Shown here: positions 17,465 through 26,694 of the stretch, piece after piece
Position numbering within the stretch: the first letter of the stretch is position 1
How the letters are laid out: each line of letters opens with the position of its first letter
Assembly (NCBI RefSeq): GCF_001025135.1
Contig: NZ_AP012323.1
Coordinates: 1,736,001-1,800,000, forward strand
Length of the DNA: 64,000 nucleotides
Origin: Bifidobacterium bifidum ATCC 29521 = JCM 1255 = DSM 20456
GTDB lineage: Bacteria; Actinomycetota; Actinomycetes; Actinomycetales; Bifidobacteriaceae
Direction of reading: 5' to 3'
Made by a program: the position numbers and the translations under genes
Notes under the pieces: generated by a model
Seen by the model: only the letters and a program-made list of their open reading frames with translations
The model's database searches: none
Told to the model about the DNA's origin: nothing

Positions 17465-18205
17465 TCACTTCTGGCCCTGAGCGGCGACGGCGGCGGCACC
17501 GGCGGCGGCGGCCTCCGGGTCCAGGTACTCGCCACGCGGCTTGACCGGCTTGAAGTTCTCGTCCAGCTCGTAGAGCAGCGGGATGGCGGTCGGGATGTTG
17601 ACCTTGGCGATCTCGTCCTCGGACAGGTTGTCGAGCATCTTGACGATGGCACGCAGCGAGTTGCCGTGGGCGGCGATCAGCACGGTCTTGCCGGCGCGCA
17701 GCTCAGGCTCGATGGCGGACTCGAAGTAGGGCTTGACACGCTCGACGACGTTGGCCAGGCACTCGGCTTCCGGAACCGGGTCACCGGCGTAACGCGGGTC
17801 GTGGTTCTGCGCGTACTGGTCGTTCGGGTCGATCTCGGGCGGCGGGGTCGCGTAGGAGCGACGCCACAGCATGAACTTCTCGTCACCGTACTCCTGACGA
17901 ATCTCGGTCTTGTTCTTGCCCTGCAGAGCGCCGTAGTGACGCTCGTTGAGACGCCAGTCACGCTGAACCGGAATCCACAGGCGATCGGCGGCATCCAGTG
18001 CGATGTTGGCGGTATTGATGGCACGACGCAGCAGGGAGGTGAAGACGATGTCCGGCAGGACGTTCTTCTCCTTGAGCAGCTCGCCACCACGCTTGGCTTC
18101 GGCTTCGCCCTGCTCGGTCAGCGGGACGTCCACCCAGCCGGTGAACTGATTGGTCTTGTTCCATGCGCTCTGTCCGTGACGGAGCAGTACTAGTTTATAA
18201 GTCAT
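17465..18205 (-). CDS. gpmA: 2,3-bisphosphoglycerate-dependent phosphoglycerate mutase
   Basis: A 246-residue glycolytic enzyme interconverting 3- and 2-phosphoglycerate. The phospho-histidine is His10 in [10 protein letters not shown]. The second conserved His is in [15 protein letters not shown], and [14 protein letters not shown] and the long insertion after RRSYATPPP are those of the cofactor-dependent family. The C-terminus carries an Ala-rich tail. The frame is open to 18286, but [11 protein letters not shown] at 18205 is the family start and TAGACT lies 7 nt before it. The gene is 77 nt from the prenyltransferase on the same strand. Confidence 0.96.
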   Translation of the reverse strand: MTYKLVLLRHGQSAWNKTNQFTGWVDVPLTEQGEAEAKRGGELLKEKNVLPDIVFTSLLRRAINTANIALDAADRLWIPVQRDWRLNERHYGALQGKNKTEIRQEYGDEKFMLWRRSYATPPPEIDPNDQYAQNHDPRYAGDPVPEAECLANVVERVKPYFESAIEPELRAGKTVLIAAHGNSLRAIVKMLDNLSEDEIAKVNIPTAIPLLYELDENFKPVKPRGEYLDPEAAAAGAAAVAAQGQK

Positions 18206-18212
18206 AACTCGC

Positions 18213-18218
18213 AGTCTA
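18213..18218 (-). promoter_or_regulatory. -10 box of leaderless gpmA transcript
   Basis: TAGACT on the minus strand, 7 nt before the ATG, with no Shine-Dalgarno sequence. Confidence 0.55.
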
Positions 18219-18282
18219 CCGCTCAGCCCGGCCAAATTCGAGCCTTTGTTCACCGTTTCGCCGAACGCTTGCGCAGGAATAC

Positions 18283-19248
18283 TCACACCATCAGCGAAAT
18301 CAGCAGGATGACGGCGAAGAACGGGGGCTGGAAGCAGGCGTCCGACAGCGCTTTGCGGAATTCCTTACGGCCCGTGCTGGTCACCATGCGCCACGGCACG
18401 CCGATGCCGGACAGCATGAGGATGCCGCCCCACGGCGTCCACAGCAGCATCACCACCCACACGCCGATCGCCCATGCGACGACGCAGCAGACGCCCAGCA
18501 TCACGCGGGCGCCACGCTCCCCCATGCGCACTGCGAGCGTGCGCTTGCCATGCCGGCGATCCTCGTTGATGTCACGCAGGTTGTTCACCATCAGTATCTG
18601 GCATGACAACAGCCCCGCGACAACCGCGCACAACACGCCGAGCACGCTGACCGAACCGCTCAGCGCATACTGCGTGCCAAGCACGGCGGCCAAACCGAAG
18701 AACAGGAACACCGAGAGTTCGCCGAATCCCGCATATCCGTATGGATGCTTGCCTCCGGTGTAGAACCAGCCGGCCAGCAGGCAAAGCACGCCGACCAGCA
18801 GCAGCCACCACGCCTGTGACAGGACGACGGCGACGAGGCCGCACACGCAGGCCAGCAGAGCGCTCACCACGGCGGCGACGAGTACATGCTTCGCCGGAAC
18901 CAGGCCGGACGCGGTCAGCCGCATGGGCTTCTTGGTCTTCTTCTCACTGCCACCGCGGCCCTCATCGACACCGCGGATGCCATCGGAATAGTCATTGGCG
19001 TAGTTCACCGCGATCTGCAGTAACACGCCCACGCACACGCACAGCAGCGTGACGAGCCAGAACCGAGACATCATCGCCTGCGCATCGGCGGTGACCGCCG
19101 CGCATTGCGACGTGTCGGACCGGGTCTGCGCGCAGTTGAGATCGCCCACGATCACCGGATACGCGCAGCATGCGCCCACCGCCACGGAGGACAGGGAGGT
19201 CGTCAAGGTTTTCGGGCGTGCGCCGGATATCCACAGTTTCACAGTCAT
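18283..19248 (-). CDS. menA: UbiA-family prenyltransferase, MenA-like
   Basis: A 321-residue membrane protein with about eight or nine hydrophobic helices. The first aspartate-rich motif [12 protein letters not shown] (about residues 81-92) and the second [19 protein letters not shown] (about 217-235) are those of 1,4-dihydroxy-2-naphthoate octaprenyltransferase. MenA attaches the isoprenoid tail in menaquinone synthesis. No other men gene is in the window, and fermentative bifidobacteria are generally thought not to make menaquinone, so the real acceptor is open. TACACT lies 7 nt before the ATG (leaderless). Confidence 0.85.
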   Translation of the reverse strand: MTVKLWISGARPKTLTTSLSSVAVGACCAYPVIVGDLNCAQTRSDTSQCAAVTADAQAMMSRFWLVTLLCVCVGVLLQIAVNYANDYSDGIRGVDEGRGGSEKKTKKPMRLTASGLVPAKHVLVAAVVSALLACVCGLVAVVLSQAWWLLLVGVLCLLAGWFYTGGKHPYGYAGFGELSVFLFFGLAAVLGTQYALSGSVSVLGVLCAVVAGLLSCQILMVNNLRDINEDRRHGKRTLAVRMGERGARVMLGVCCVVAWAIGVWVVMLLWTPWGGILMLSGIGVPWRMVTSTGRKEFRKALSDACFQPPFFAVILLISLMV

Positions 19249-19255
19249 ACAGTCC

Positions 19256-19261
19256 AGTGTA
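19256..19261 (-). promoter_or_regulatory. -10 box of leaderless menA-like transcript
   Basis: TACACT on the minus strand, 7 nt before the ATG. Confidence 0.55.
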
Positions 19262-19364
19262 CGTGCCTTTCACGGATTCCGTGGATATGTCGTCATGATC
19301 ATCCGCCGACATCAGCACGCCCCGCTGGCGGGGGGGCTGTCGGCACAGCATCGATACATGAACA

Positions 19365-19400
19365 GGCGGGGCTCCACGCACACACGCGTGGAGCCCCGCC
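19365..19400 (-). terminator. Terminator after lysS
   Basis: Perfect 15-base arms (19365-19379 and 19386-19400) around a 6-nt loop, lying between lysS and the menA-like gene. Confidence 0.7.
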
Positions 19401-19464
19401 ATATCGTTTCAATCGGTCATCGCCCGCAGTCCGCACGCAAGGCCGGCAGCGGCCCGCCGCACGT

Positions 19465-21156
19465 TTACTGCAACGCCAGCGGCTTGACCAGAGGGAAGGT
19501 GATGGTCTCGCGGATCGTGGCACCGGTCAGGGCGATGAGCAGTCGGTCGATGCCCATGCCCATGCCGCCCGCCGGGGGCATGCCCACGCCGAGGGCCTCC
19601 AAGAAGTCCTCGTCGATGTCGCAGGCCTCCTCGTCGCCGGCCAGCGCGTCCTTGGCCTGGGCCACGAAACGCTCGCGCTGCACGATCGGGTCGTTGAGCT
19701 CGGAGTAGCCGGTGGCCAGCTCGAAGCCGCGCACGTAGAGGTCCCACTTCTCCACCACGCCGGCCTTGTTGCGGTGGCCCTTGACCAGCGGGGAGGTCTC
19801 GACCGGGAAGTCGCGCACGAAGGTCGGCTCGTATAGCTTGTCCTCGTAGAAGTGCTCCCACAGGTGCTCGACGAGCTTGCCGTGGTTCTCAACGTCGTCA
19901 CGCTCCACGCCGAGCTTGTCGGCGATCTCGCCCAGATGCTCCACGGAAGTGCCGGGGTTGTCCGGCCCGCCGTTCGGCACGATCTCTTCGCCGAGCGCCT
20001 CGGAGAGCGAATCATACATGCTGATGGTCTTCCAGTTGCCGCCGAAATCGTATTCGGTGCCGTCGAGCAGCGTGACCTTATGGGAGCCGAACACGTCCAT
20101 CGCGGTCTTCTGCACGAGCTCCTTGACCAGCTGACCGATGGTGTCGTAGGTGCCGTACGCCTGGTAGGCCTCGACCATCGTGAACTCGGGGGCATGCGTG
20201 GCGTCGACGCCCTCGTTGCGGAAGTCGCGGTTGATCTCGAACACGCGGTCGATGCCGCCCACGAGGCAGCGCTTGAGGAACAGTTCCGGCGCGATGCGCA
20301 GATAAAGGTCCAGGTCGAAGGCGTTCATGTGCGTGGTGAACGGACGGGCGGCGGCACCGCCGTGGATAGTCTGCAGCATCGGCGTCTCGACCTCAAGGAA
20401 GTCGTGGTCATCGAACGTGCGGCGCAGCGAGGCGACGGCCTTGGACCGGTTGCGCACCATGTTGCGCACCTTCTCATCGGCGATCATGCCGATGTACGGC
20501 TTGCGCGTGCGCGTGTCGTCGTTCAGGTCCTTGTGCAGGGCGGGCAGCGGCTGCAGCGCCTTGGACGCGATGGCCCATTCGGTGGCGAACACCGACAGCT
20601 CGCCGGTCTTGGACGCGATCACGCGGCCGCGCAGGTACAGGTGGTCGCCGAGGTCCACAAGCTGCTTGAACTGCTTGAGCGAGTCAGCGCCGATCTCCTT
20701 CTTGGAGATCATGCCCTGGATCTTCGTGCCGTCGCCGGCCGACAGCTGCACGAAGCACAGGCCGCCGCCGTTGCGCAGAAACAGGACGCGCCCGGCGATG
20801 CCGACCACGTCCTCGGTCTCCTGACCGGCTTCAAGCTTGCCGTCATACTTGGCGCGCACGGCCTCGATGGTGTCGGTCACGTCGAGGTGCACCGGGTAGG
20901 GCTGCATGCCGGCCTCAAGCATCATCGCGCGCTTGGCGACGCGCATCTGCACCTGCTCGGGGTGCGCGAGCGGGCCGAACTCCTTGTTGGAGGGATCGAC
21001 GGCCTCGTCCAAAGTTGCGCCGGCGCCGATGCGGTCGCGGATGGCTGCGTCCTGTCGCAGCAGCATCTCGGCACGTTCGACCGTGGTCATGACGGGAACA
21101 GCGGGCGCCGTCTCGTCGTCGTTCAGGGATTCGGGGGTTTCTTGCGTCTGACTCAT
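19465..21156 (-). CDS. lysS: Lysyl-tRNA synthetase, class II
   Basis: A 563-residue class II synthetase charging tRNA-Lys. It has an N-terminal helical extension of about 80 residues, the OB-fold anticodon-binding domain (about 100-220, with [20 protein letters not shown]) and the catalytic core with motif 2 ([20 protein letters not shown]) and motif 3 ([13 protein letters not shown]). The frame is open to 21228, but [13 protein letters not shown] at 21156 has TACACT 8 nt upstream and no ribosome site, again a leaderless arrangement. Divergent from tRNA-Pro. Confidence 0.97.
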   Translation of the reverse strand: MSQTQETPESLNDDETAPAVPVMTTVERAEMLLRQDAAIRDRIGAGATLDEAVDPSNKEFGPLAHPEQVQMRVAKRAMMLEAGMQPYPVHLDVTDTIEAVRAKYDGKLEAGQETEDVVGIAGRVLFLRNGGGLCFVQLSAGDGTKIQGMISKKEIGADSLKQFKQLVDLGDHLYLRGRVIASKTGELSVFATEWAIASKALQPLPALHKDLNDDTRTRKPYIGMIADEKVRNMVRNRSKAVASLRRTFDDHDFLEVETPMLQTIHGGAAARPFTTHMNAFDLDLYLRIAPELFLKRCLVGGIDRVFEINRDFRNEGVDATHAPEFTMVEAYQAYGTYDTIGQLVKELVQKTAMDVFGSHKVTLLDGTEYDFGGNWKTISMYDSLSEALGEEIVPNGGPDNPGTSVEHLGEIADKLGVERDDVENHGKLVEHLWEHFYEDKLYEPTFVRDFPVETSPLVKGHRNKAGVVEKWDLYVRGFELATGYSELNDPIVQRERFVAQAKDALAGDEEACDIDEDFLEALGVGMPPAGGMGMGIDRLLIALTGATIRETITFPLVKPLALQ

Positions 21157-21164
21157 AATGTCAC

Positions 21165-21170
21165 AGTGTA
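21165..21170 (-). promoter_or_regulatory. -10 box of leaderless lysS transcript
   Basis: TACACT on the minus strand, 8 nt before the ATG at 21156. Confidence 0.55.
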
Positions 21171-21285
21171 ATGAGATGGCGATACACGCCGAAAGTCCGT
21201 TGATATTCCGCGGTTTTCGGGATGCCACGCCACGCCGGTTTGGCTTGTCCGGGATTTCGTTGTATTATAGCCTGCGTTGCCAAAA

Positions 21286-21359
<74 letters not shown>

Positions 21360-21365
21360 CAACAT

Positions 21366-21402
21366 GAAGGCCAGATCGCGTCAGCGGTCTGGCCTTCTTC
21401 TT
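21366..21402 (+). terminator. Terminator after tRNA-Pro
   Basis: AAGGCCAGA..CGC pairs with GCG.TCTGGCCTT with one bulged base per side, followed by CTTCTT. Confidence 0.7.
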
Positions 21403-21522
21403 ACCGGTGGCTTGGCAGCTCCCGCAGTCTCACACTGCGGGACCACCACAACCATCAGCGACAATCACAACAAACGACACCCACGCGCGGGCACGCCCGC
21501 GAGATGTGATGAAGAGGGAACC

Positions 21523-22710
21523 ATGAAGAAAAGCCTGCTTGCCTTGGCTTCCGGCGCGTTCATCCTCGGCGCGGCCGAATTCGTGATGATGGGCATCCTG
21601 CCCCAGACCGCCGAGGCGATGCACGTCGATATCCCGACCGCCGGCCACTTCATTTCCGCCTATGCGATCGGCGTGTGCATCGGCACGCTGATCCTGGTGT
21701 TCGGGCGCAAGATCCCGCCGAAGCAGCTGATCATCATGTTCATGGTGATCGCCTTCGTCGGCAACGTCCTGTCGGCGTTCTCCGTCAATGCGCCCATGCT
21801 GCTGGCTGCCCGTTTCATCTCGGGACTGCCCCACGGCGCGTTCTTCGGCACTGCCACGCTGATCGCCAAGACCGTGGCCGACAAGGGCAAGGAGGCGCAG
21901 GCCGTCTCCGCCATGGTCACCGGTCAGACCGTCGCCAACATGATCGGCGTGCCGGCCGGCACGCTGATGTCGGAGTTCCTGTCATGGAGGCTTGCGTTCA
22001 TCGTGCTCAGCGCCTGGGCCGCGATGACCGTGTTCCTCGCGCTTGCCTGGGTTCCCGCCATCGCGCCGGTGAAGGACGTCGGTCTGGCCGGCCAGTTCAG
22101 GTTCCTCCGAAAGCCTGGACCGTGGCTGATTCTGGGCGCGGTGTTCACCGGCAACGCCGGCGTGTTCTGCTGGTGGAGCTACGTGTCGCCGTGGCTGCAG
22201 AAGACCGGCGGATACGACAGCGACATGGTGCCGTTCCTGATGATGCTCGCCGGATTCGGCATGGTGGTCGGCGGCATCATCGGCGGGCGTATCACCGACA
22301 ACTGGCGTCACGCGGGAACCGCAGCCCTCGGGCAGGCGATCTCCGGCGTCGGCCTGCTGCTGGTGTTCCTGGTGCCCGGCAACCATGTGAGCGCCGCCAT
22401 CTTCACGTTCTGGATCGCGTTCGGCCTGTTCTTCATCTCCGCCCCACAGCAGCTGCTGATGACCGAATCCGGCAAGGGCGGCGGCGAGCTGCTGGCCGGC
22501 GCGGCCGTGCAGGTGGCGTTCAACTTCGGCAACGCGGTCGGCTCGATGGTCGGCGGCGGCATGCTGAACTTGTCAGGCATGAACTACCACTTCACCGCAT
22601 TGGGCGGCGTGCCGCTGGCGGTCATCGCGGTGGCGCTGCTGACCATATACTCCATGCGTCACGAGACGCACACCGACGCGCTGGAGCGTATGCGCGAGAT
22701 CACGGTGTGA
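21523..22710 (+). CDS. MFS transporter, DHA1/AraJ-like exporter
   Basis: A 395-residue permease with twelve predicted helices. The N-terminus FILGAAEFVMMGILPQTA with the nearby FISAYAIGV is the start of the DHA1 drug/sugar efflux group (AraJ/YdhP-like). Motif A-like GRKIPPKQ between helices 2 and 3 and a central cytosolic loop (APVKDVGLAGQFRFLRKPG) divide the two six-helix halves. Such proteins export sugars or drugs by proton antiport; the substrate is not evident. GAGGGA lies before ATG 21523. The frame is formally open to 21277, through the tRNA, but nothing supports that extension. Confidence 0.88.
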   Translation: MKKSLLALASGAFILGAAEFVMMGILPQTAEAMHVDIPTAGHFISAYAIGVCIGTLILVFGRKIPPKQLIIMFMVIAFVGNVLSAFSVNAPMLLAARFISGLPHGAFFGTATLIAKTVADKGKEAQAVSAMVTGQTVANMIGVPAGTLMSEFLSWRLAFIVLSAWAAMTVFLALAWVPAIAPVKDVGLAGQFRFLRKPGPWLILGAVFTGNAGVFCWWSYVSPWLQKTGGYDSDMVPFLMMLAGFGMVVGGIIGGRITDNWRHAGTAALGQAISGVGLLLVFLVPGNHVSAAIFTFWIAFGLFFISAPQQLLMTESGKGGGELLAGAAVQVAFNFGNAVGSMVGGGMLNLSGMNYHFTALGGVPLAVIAVALLTIYSMRHETHTDALERMREITV

Positions 22711-22725
22711 GTTTCGCGGGATATA

Positions 22726-22793
22726 GCTCTCAAAACTCGCAGATACAAGTGGAATTTCGCTGAATCACCGGTATATCTGCGAGTTTTGAGAGC
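22726..22793. repeat. Palindromic element, family A copy 1
   Basis: Twenty-base perfect arms: GCTCTCAAAACTCGCAGATA at 22726-22745 and its complement at 22774-22793, with a 28-nt loop. The arms are nearly identical (one base different) to those at 52747-52816. It lies 16 nt after the MFS stop and may serve as its terminator. Confidence 0.9.
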
Positions 22794-22886
22794 GGGGTTT
22801 GTTATATAACTCACATCACACGCCGAAAACGTCATCACCAAGGCTTCCTAGACTGGTAGAAACCGGTTTCATGGCAAGGAGATGAC

Positions 22887-24950
22887 ATGAACGATGATGC
22901 ACTGATGGCGAAGCTGATGGCCGCGTTCGACGATGACGCGGCACCGGACCAAGCCGGGGACGAGCCCCGACCTTCCGAGCAGCCTTTTGACACGCAACGG
23001 TTCCTCGCCGGGCTCGACGCGATCTTCGACGCGCACGCCGCCGCCAAGGCAGGGCCGTACCTGGAGCAGGCCATGATCGACGCGGAGAACGCCGGCGATG
23101 ACGCCGGGCTGCTCACCGTGCTGAACGAGACGATGGGGTTCTACCGCTCGCAAGGCCGACACAAGGAGAACCAGTGGATCGTGCAACGGGCGCTGGAGCT
23201 CGCGACCCGTATGGGCATCACGGGCACCGAGGCATGGACGACCACCCTGATCAATGCGGCCACCGCCATGCGGGCGGCCGGCCAGTACGACCAGTCCGAG
23301 GATCTGTACAAGCAGGCGCAGGCGTCCAGCGAGCGCACGCTCGCCCCCAGCGACCGGCGACTCGCCGCCCTGCACAACAACCTGTCGATGCTGTACAGCG
23401 AGACCGGGAAAACGCATCAGGCCGAGGTGGAGCTGGGCGAGGCCCTGCGCATACTGGAATCGTCGAGCCCGGATGCCGAAACCGACCTCGACGTGGCCTC
23501 GACGCACACGAATCTGGCGTTGACGCTGCTCGCCGAAGACAAGCTGTCCGCCGCGAGCTGGCATGCGGCGAAGGCGTTGGAGATCTACCGCAACGGTCAT
23601 CTTGAGCACAGCGCCCATTACGCTTCGGCGCTGGCCGGCTACGCGCAGGTGCGTTTCCACCAGCATGATTACGGGCAGGCGGTGAACCTGTACTGCCAGG
23701 CCCTGCAGGTCATCGAGGAATGCTACGGCAAGGACACTGATTATTACCGCATCACCGAGAGCAACCTGCGGCAGGCCGAACACGAGGCCTCCGAGCATGC
23801 CCCCGCGAATGTTTCACAGAATGTTTCACAGGATGCGAGCGCAGGTGGGAATGGTTCCGGCACGCCCGGCACAGCACCCGCCGGCACCCCATCCGCCGCC
23901 GTTCCGTCCGCTACCGCCTCACCCACCGGCACCTCACCCATATGCGGCCTCAAGCTGGCACGCGAATGCTGGAACGCCTACGGCAAACCGCTCATCGCCG
24001 ACAAATACCCGGAATATCAGGGGCGCATCGCGGCGGGACTGGTGGGCCACGGATCGGAATGCTACGGGTTCGATGACGATCTCTCGCGCGACCATGATTT
24101 CGGCCCACGCTTCTGTCTATGGCTCACCGACGAGGATTATGCGGCGATCGGCGAGCGCCTTCAGGCCGATTACGAGGCGCTCCCCCAATCGTTCATGGGA
24201 TACGGCCCGCGCGAGTCCACCGCCAGGGCTCAGGGTGCAGGCAGGCGCGACGGAGTGTTCCGCATCGGCGATTTCTTCGAGTCGATCACCGGATACCGTC
24301 AGGCGCCAAGCACCAACAACCCGCACGAGTGGCTGATGCTGGATGAGGCGACGCTTGCCGCCGCCACCAACGGCGAGGTGTTCGCCGACCCGTTGGGCAA
24401 GTTCCTCGACACCCGGCAGGGGTTCAAGACCATGCCGGAGGACGTGCGGCTGGCGCTGATATCCAAGCGTCTGGGCATGATGGCGCAGGCCGGGCAATAC
24501 AATGTGCCGCGCATGCTCGCGCGCGGCGACGGTGCGGCCGCCTGGCTGTCGATCGGCGAGTTCGTGCAGGCGGCGGCATCACTGGTGTTCCTGCTCAACA
24601 ATCCGATCACCGTGGGATACCTGCCGTATTACAAGTGGCGGTTCGCCGCGCTTCGGCGGCTGTCGTCCCGCATGGCGGCGAGGCTCGCCGATGTGTGCGG
24701 GCAGCTGGAGACGCTGCTGCGGCTGAGCTCCGCCGCCTGCTATGGCGGTGCCGGTTTCGGCGAGGGCGGCAAGGGGTCGGCACCGGTCGCCGAGAAGATA
24801 TCCCAGACCATCGAGCACGTCTGCGCCGAGGTCGTGGCCGAGCTGCGCCGAGAGGGACTGACCGGCAGCGACGAGACGTTCCTGGAGTGGCAACGGCCAT
24901 ATGTCGAGGAGCACATCGCCAGCGACGCGGCTTGTCTGCATTCCCTGTGA
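22887..24950 (+). CDS. TPR-repeat protein with C-terminal DUF4037
   Basis: A 687-residue cytoplasmic protein. Residues about 60-300 contain TPR-like helical repeats (for example AATAMRAAGQYDQSEDLYKQ, LHNNLSMLYSETGKTHQAEV, ASALAGYAQVRFHQHDYGQA). An Ala/Pro/Thr-rich linker (about 308-350) joins a C-terminal domain starting at CGLKLARECWNAYGKPLI. The latter has GHGSECYGFDDDLSRDHDFGPRF, the nucleotidyltransferase-like GS..D.(D/H)D core of DUF4037 proteins; the paired acidic residues could bind metal. ATG 22887 has AAGGAG upstream. The next gene (DUF4125) is 68 nt downstream on the same strand. Function unknown; the NTase relationship is inferred from the motif. Confidence 0.8.
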   Translation: MNDDALMAKLMAAFDDDAAPDQAGDEPRPSEQPFDTQRFLAGLDAIFDAHAAAKAGPYLEQAMIDAENAGDDAGLLTVLNETMGFYRSQGRHKENQWIVQRALELATRMGITGTEAWTTTLINAATAMRAAGQYDQSEDLYKQAQASSERTLAPSDRRLAALHNNLSMLYSETGKTHQAEVELGEALRILESSSPDAETDLDVASTHTNLALTLLAEDKLSAASWHAAKALEIYRNGHLEHSAHYASALAGYAQVRFHQHDYGQAVNLYCQALQVIEECYGKDTDYYRITESNLRQAEHEASEHAPANVSQNVSQDASAGGNGSGTPGTAPAGTPSAAVPSATASPTGTSPICGLKLARECWNAYGKPLIADKYPEYQGRIAAGLVGHGSECYGFDDDLSRDHDFGPRFCLWLTDEDYAAIGERLQADYEALPQSFMGYGPRESTARAQGAGRRDGVFRIGDFFESITGYRQAPSTNNPHEWLMLDEATLAAATNGEVFADPLGKFLDTRQGFKTMPEDVRLALISKRLGMMAQAGQYNVPRMLARGDGAAAWLSIGEFVQAAASLVFLLNNPITVGYLPYYKWRFAALRRLSSRMAARLADVCGQLETLLRLSSAACYGGAGFGEGGKGSAPVAEKISQTIEHVCAEVVAELRREGLTGSDETFLEWQRPYVEEHIASDAACLHSL

Positions 24951-25018
24951 CAGGGCGTGACCGGCACGGGAGATGACGGCGGCAACGACGATAACGGACA
25001 ACGGGAAAGAGGCGGCGG

Positions 25019-25630
25019 ATGAGCGACCAGCTGATCGAGCGGATAGTGCGTCATGAATGGGATCAGTTCCAGCGCACGAACAACGAGGGCGGGCGGGCCG
25101 CCTGCCAAGGCAATTGGCCGGTGTTCCGGCAGATGCGCACGAGCCAGTTCATGACATGGCCCGATCCGCTGCTGGACAGTTATCTGGCCGATCTGGTCGA
25201 AGCCGAGCGTGTCGGGCGCAATCTGGTCACGGAGAAGTACGGTCGCATGATGGAGTCCACGGCACCGCAGGATTTCCATGACAACATCGAACCGTACATA
25301 CCCCGGTTGAGCGATGAACGTATCGCGACGCAGGAGCATGTCATCGCGACGCAGGTGGCGTGGGCCGAGGACTTCCGTGCCCGCTACCCGAAACTCGGCC
25401 GGGCCATGCGCGTGCTGCGCACCGCGGAGGACACCGCGCAATCCACGTCGTTCGAAACATATCTGCGCGGGGAGCTCGGCACCTACTCGGAACGCACGAT
25501 GGCCCTGTACCGGCGTTTCGTCGACGATCTGCTCCAAAAGGGTCGGAACCTGACCGAGGAGACGATCGCCCACACCGTCGCCCTCGCAGGTTTCGCCGAT
25601 CTCGCCGAAGCGGAGGCCGCACAGGGCTGA
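25019..25630 (+). CDS. DUF4125 family protein
   Basis: A 203-residue soluble, mostly helical protein. The N-terminus IVRHEWDQFQRTNNEGGRAACQ and the stretch WPVFRQMRTSQFMTWPDPLL are characteristic of DUF4125, which commonly stands next to DUF4037 proteins, as here. No signal peptide, membrane helix or catalytic motif is obvious; the conserved HEW...QxxxNEGGRA could form a ligand site. AAAGAGGCGG lies upstream. It is followed by a GC-rich hairpin (GCCTTGCCGGC / GCCGGCAAGGC near 25641-25671) that may end the operon. Confidence 0.8.
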   Translation: MSDQLIERIVRHEWDQFQRTNNEGGRAACQGNWPVFRQMRTSQFMTWPDPLLDSYLADLVEAERVGRNLVTEKYGRMMESTAPQDFHDNIEPYIPRLSDERIATQEHVIATQVAWAEDFRARYPKLGRAMRVLRTAEDTAQSTSFETYLRGELGTYSERTMALYRRFVDDLLQKGRNLTEETIAHTVALAGFADLAEAEAAQG

Positions 25631-25640
25631 CGCGGGAATC

Positions 25641-25671
25641 GGTGCCTTGCCGGCAGGGCCGCCGGCAAGGC
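25641..25671. terminator. Terminator after DUF4037-DUF4125 operon
   Basis: Self-complementary GGTGCCTTGCCGGC / GCCGGCAAGGCACC pair between two convergent genes. Confidence 0.6.
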
Positions 25672-25684
25672 ACCGATCGATATG

Positions 25685-26662
25685 TCACTCGTCATGGGGC
25701 GTTCGTGCGTTGCGCGCTATCTTTGCCAGAGACCAGATGATGGCGATCAGGATCAGCGCCCCGCCGACCACCGCGCACCCGATGGCGAACATCACGCGGG
25801 GATCCATATCGAACCATGCGAGCACGCCATTGGGGAACCTCACTCCGAACAGGATCGCCACCGCGCCGACCAGCAGCATGAACACACCCAATGTCAGTGT
25901 GGCGGCGCTCGGCCCTGTCTTGCGGATGACCGGACGCACCGGCACGTCCCGCGGCACTTGCACGTAATTGGAGCCCGCACCCGGCTGGACCCAGGGACCG
26001 GCCGGAGCGGCGTATGCAGGACCCGCATCCGGGCGGTTCGGTCCGTATCCGTCATGCTCTCGCGGGGGCTGCGTGCTGTACAGCGGAATCTGCTGAGGTG
26101 CCGGACCGGGCTGCTCTGTATCACCCGCGGCGAAGGCCGTGGCGGCATCAGGCTGTTGCGTGGCGCCCGCGCCTGTGGATGGCGCGGCGGCAAGAGGCTG
26201 CCCTTTGTCAGGAACATCGCCGGCCGTTGTGGCTCCGGCCGGAACATCGCCGGTTCGCCGATCGGAAGCGGCGGCGGGACTCCCGAATGCGTCGGCGGCA
26301 GGCTCGGTCTCGGTCTGGCCGTCATCCACGGGGGCCGCCGATTCGTCCGAAACCGCCCCGGCCGCAAGTGGTTCGGCAGACAACTTCTCGGTCGACGCGG
26401 AGTCAACCGGCAACGACTTGGTCTCGGCCTGCGGCACCGCGACCTTTTCTACCGGCATCGCCTCTGTCTCGGCAACCGGCAGCGTCTGTGTCGGCTCGAC
26501 CGGCAACGCCTGCGTCGGCTCGACCGGCAACGCCTGCGTGACGGCAGAAGCCTGTTCGGACACGCCGCCGACCAGTGTCGGCAAAGCCTCGGTCTGCTCG
26601 AAATCCGCAGGCATCGCCTCGGCATTCGGAAGATGCCGTGTCATATCGTGATCGTCATTCAT
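25685..26662 (-). CDS. Pro/Ala/Thr-rich protein with two C-terminal membrane helices
   Basis: A 325-residue protein of unknown family. About 235 N-terminal residues are low complexity and disordered, with imperfect repeats of the type QALPVEPTQ (QALPVEPTQALPVEPTQTLPVAETEAMPVE). Two hydrophobic helices close the protein (about 253-275 and 287-312) with a short basic tail. AAGGAG stands 5-6 nt before ATG 26662. It is 32 nt downstream of the PspC-domain gene on the same strand and probably co-transcribed, which suggests an envelope-associated accessory role. No catalytic motif is seen. Confidence 0.75.
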   Translation of the reverse strand: MNDDHDMTRHLPNAEAMPADFEQTEALPTLVGGVSEQASAVTQALPVEPTQALPVEPTQTLPVAETEAMPVEKVAVPQAETKSLPVDSASTEKLSAEPLAAGAVSDESAAPVDDGQTETEPAADAFGSPAAASDRRTGDVPAGATTAGDVPDKGQPLAAAPSTGAGATQQPDAATAFAAGDTEQPGPAPQQIPLYSTQPPREHDGYGPNRPDAGPAYAAPAGPWVQPGAGSNYVQVPRDVPVRPVIRKTGPSAATLTLGVFMLLVGAVAILFGVRFPNGVLAWFDMDPRVMFAIGCAVVGGALILIAIIWSLAKIARNARTPHDE

Positions 26663-26694
26663 GATGTGCTCCTTGTATCATTCGCCCGCAGTGC

